From the NCBI GenBank assembly GCA_013695905.1, contig JACCZQ010000226.1, positions 1-7,763 on the forward strand: a stretch of 7,763 bases of DNA. Direction: 5' to 3'. Positions 6,647-7,763 of this stretch are shown here, one piece after another. Both the position numbers and the translations under genes were made by a program. Source of the stretch: Chthoniobacterales bacterium (GTDB lineage: Bacteria; Verrucomicrobiota; Verrucomicrobiia; Chthoniobacterales; UBA10450). The notes beneath the pieces are model-generated. The model saw only the letters and a list, made by a program, of their open reading frames with translations, made no database searches and was not told where the DNA came from. Each line of letters begins with the position of its first letter. The first letter of the stretch is position 1.

Positions 6647-6667
6647 CCGCCGCGGCGTTCGCGGCGG
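6647..6667 (+). terminator. GC-rich hairpin after the GDSL gene
   Basis: CCGCCGCG (6647-6654) pairs perfectly with CGCGGCGG (6660-6667) around the five-base loop GCGTT, starting six bases after the GDSL stop codon. The eight-bp all-GC stem is very stable, but no T-run follows. It could stop transcription in the T-less style of high-GC genomes or protect the 3' end of the mRNA. It marks the boundary between the GDSL gene and yjbQ. Confidence 0.5.
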
Positions 6668-6694
6668 TCCGACGCCTCGAACGTGCGCCAGGTG

Positions 6695-6710
6695 TGTGTA
6701 ACGTGACACA
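6695..6710. promoter_or_regulatory. CRP-like palindrome just upstream of yjbQ
   Basis: TGTGTAACGTGACACA is an inverted repeat: TGTGT and ACACA arms around six bases whose inner ACGT is also self-complementary, leaving one mismatched pair. The geometry (5-6-5) is that of CRP/FNR-type sites, whose consensus is TGTGA-N6-TCACA. It ends four bases before the yjbQ ATG, where a bound protein would block initiation. No matching regulator is encoded in the window. Confidence 0.35.
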
Positions 6711-6714
6711 GCGT

Positions 6715-7140
6715 ATGAGTGTCCACACCGACCACCTGCAGGTTCGCACGAGCGGGAAGGGGACGTACGAGATCACGGATGAAGTTGCTGGCGTGGTGCG
6801 AAAGAGTGGAATCCGCCACGGAACGGCGACGGTGTTTGTGCAGCACACGAGCTGCAGCCTGGTCATGATGGAGAACGCGGCCCCGGCCGCGCGTCGCGAT
6901 CTGGAGCAATTCTTCGATCGCCTGGTACCAGAGAATGCCAGCTACTACACGCACAACTCGGAAGGCCCGGACGACATGCCGTCGCACATCCGGATGGTGT
7001 TGACCCGCACCAGCGAAGTCATTCCCGTTGCCGACGCGCAGCTGCAACTCGGCACGTGGCAGGGCATTTTTCTGTTCGAGCACCGGCGTGATAGGCACCG
7101 GCGGCGCATCGTGGTGATGGTAATGGGGGAGCGGGATTAG
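6715..7140 (+). CDS. yjbQ: YjbQ/UPF0047 family protein (secondary thiamine-phosphate synthase-like)
   Basis: The 141-residue cytosolic protein matches E. coli YjbQ over its whole length as I recall it. Family signatures are FVQHTSCSL (residues 41-49, with His44), MEN (52-54), RRDLEQFF (60-67), EGPDDMPSHI (83-92, with His91), LGTWQGIFLFEHR (112-124, with His123) and the terminal RIVVMVMGE strand. The conserved histidines and acidic residues line the metal-binding pocket of this small trimeric fold. The family is named for a weak thiamine-phosphate synthase activity, and its physiological role is unsettled, so the product name should be taken loosely. ATG 6715 is preferred because the family starts about 10 residues before the first strand; GTG codons at 6703 and 6694 are in frame and would add four or seven residues. 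No Shine-Dalgarno is seen. Its stop overlaps that of the convergent selO gene. Confidence 0.92.
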   Translation: MSVHTDHLQVRTSGKGTYEITDEVAGVVRKSGIRHGTATVFVQHTSCSLVMMENAAPAARRDLEQFFDRLVPENASYYTHNSEGPDDMPSHIRMVLTRTSEVIPVADAQLQLGTWQGIFLFEHRRDRHRRRIVVMVMGERD

Positions 7141-7763
7141 GTGCCGCAGAATGTCTGGAGCACGCGTTCGTGTTCCTGCGGCGGCTGTTGGTAGGACGCG
7201 TATTCGGGCTGATCCTCAAAAGGGCGTGACAGCACCGTCAGCAGTTCCTCGAATGGCGCAAAATCCTCACGCTCCACACCGGCGCGGATAATCGCCTCCA
7301 CGCGATGATTCCGCGGGATGAACGCGGGGTTCACGGCTCGCATGGCCGCCCGACGCTCCGCAGCTTTCGCCGGCTCCTGCTCGAGACGCTGCCGCCATCG
7401 CACGGTCCACTCGTCGTAGGCGGCTCCGTCCGCAAAGAGGCTGCGCACCTCGCTGTCGCGTGCAGGATCTAACGCCGCGTCCGCGAGCCGGCGGAAGGTG
7501 AGGGTGAAGTCGGCCCGGTTCGCCGCCATCGCGTGGAGAAGGTCGCGCGCGAGTGTCGCATCGCCCTCACGTTCGCTGAACAAACCCAGCTTCCGTCTCA
7601 GCCCCGCTTGATATGACTGCTCAAAGGCCGGCCTGAAGGCGCTGAGCGCCTCCTTCGCCTCATCAACCGCAGCATCCTCGTCGTGCGACAAAAGCGGCAG
7701 GAGACATTCCGCGAGTCGCGTCAGATTCCATAAGGCGATCGACGGTTGATTGCCATAGGCGTA
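7137..7763 (-). CDS. selO: SelO/YdiU protein adenylyltransferase, C-terminal part (5' end outside window)
   Basis: The reading frame is open to the window edge and gives the last 208 residues of a SelO (YdiU) family protein; full-length members are about 480-500 residues, so the pseudokinase-like catalytic core lies outside. SelO uses ATP to attach AMP to Ser, Thr or Tyr of target proteins and is linked to redox homeostasis. Recognisable segments are YAYGNQPSIALWNLTRLAE at the very edge (residues 1-19 of the fragment), a helical middle part, and NPAFIPRNHRVEAII followed by LLTVLSRPFED near the end. The last three residues are Cys-Gly-Thr. The Cys sits third from the end, where E. coli SelO has its redox Cys and the eukaryotic protein has selenocysteine, so the regulatory residue appears retained. 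There is no in-frame stop or frameshift in the visible part. It converges on yjbQ with overlapping stop codons. Confidence 0.93.
   Translation of the reverse strand, partial: YAYGNQPSIALWNLTRLAECLLPLLSHDEDAAVDEAKEALSAFRPAFEQSYQAGLRRKLGLFSEREGDATLARDLLHAMAANRADFTLTFRRLADAALDPARDSEVRSLFADGAAYDEWTVRWRQRLEQEPAKAAERRAAMRAVNPAFIPRNHRVEAIIRAGVEREDFAPFEELLTVLSRPFEDQPEYASYQQPPQEHERVLQTFCGT

Noticed and set aside
7137..7691. SelO frame taken as starting at 7691
   Set aside because: That start is a TTG codon inside the protein; conserved SelO residues (YAYGNQPSIALWNL) continue upstream to the window edge, so the gene is truncated by the window rather than starting there.

Overview
The window is GC-rich, densely packed bacterial DNA with six well-supported genes, one plausible small gene and no RNA genes, CRISPR arrays or insertion sequences. 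The best taxonomic guess is a member of the Verrucomicrobiota, possibly Opitutus-like. That guess rests on the GC-rich codon use, the near absence of Shine-Dalgarno sequences, and the tandem C-terminal repeat of the secreted GDSL enzyme (NLSTR...GPSL...DP.LE..D...ND.W), a repeat I associate with large secreted proteins of that phylum. It is an inference from recall, not a search result.

Layout. Bases 1-141 hold no gene I can support. On the minus strand (868 to 142) lies a two-gene unit: a minimal AbiEii/MNT-type nucleotidyltransferase-fold protein followed by an overlapping small unknown ORF. A gap of about 50 bp separates it from a divergent plus-strand operon (918-4709): pxpB, pxpC, pxpA and an APC-family amino-acid permease, each overlapping the next by 4-10 bases. 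After an AT-richer intergenic stretch (4710-4867) comes a secreted GDSL/SGNH hydrolase with two tandem ~129-residue C-terminal repeats (4868-6640). A strong GC hairpin follows, then a yjbQ/UPF0047 gene (6715-7140). That gene meets a convergent selO gene (minus strand, 5' end cut off by the window edge) with overlapping stop codons.

How the genes fit together. PxpA, PxpB and PxpC form the ATP-dependent 5-oxoprolinase that opens 5-oxo-L-proline (pyroglutamate) to L-glutamate. The co-translated permease is therefore a candidate importer of oxoproline or a related amino acid, giving a compact uptake-and-hydrolysis module. The GDSL enzyme looks exported and is probably an independent transcription unit. 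YjbQ and SelO are housekeeping or stress-type enzymes with no obvious link to the operon.

Most of this is recognisable biology. The points that merit a second look are the nucleotidyltransferase/small-ORF pair, the Cys-to-Thr change in the PxpA signature motif, the tandem repeat module on the GDSL enzyme, the poly-T tracts between its two possible starts, and a CRP-like palindrome just before yjbQ. I do not see convincing evidence for a wholly new system.
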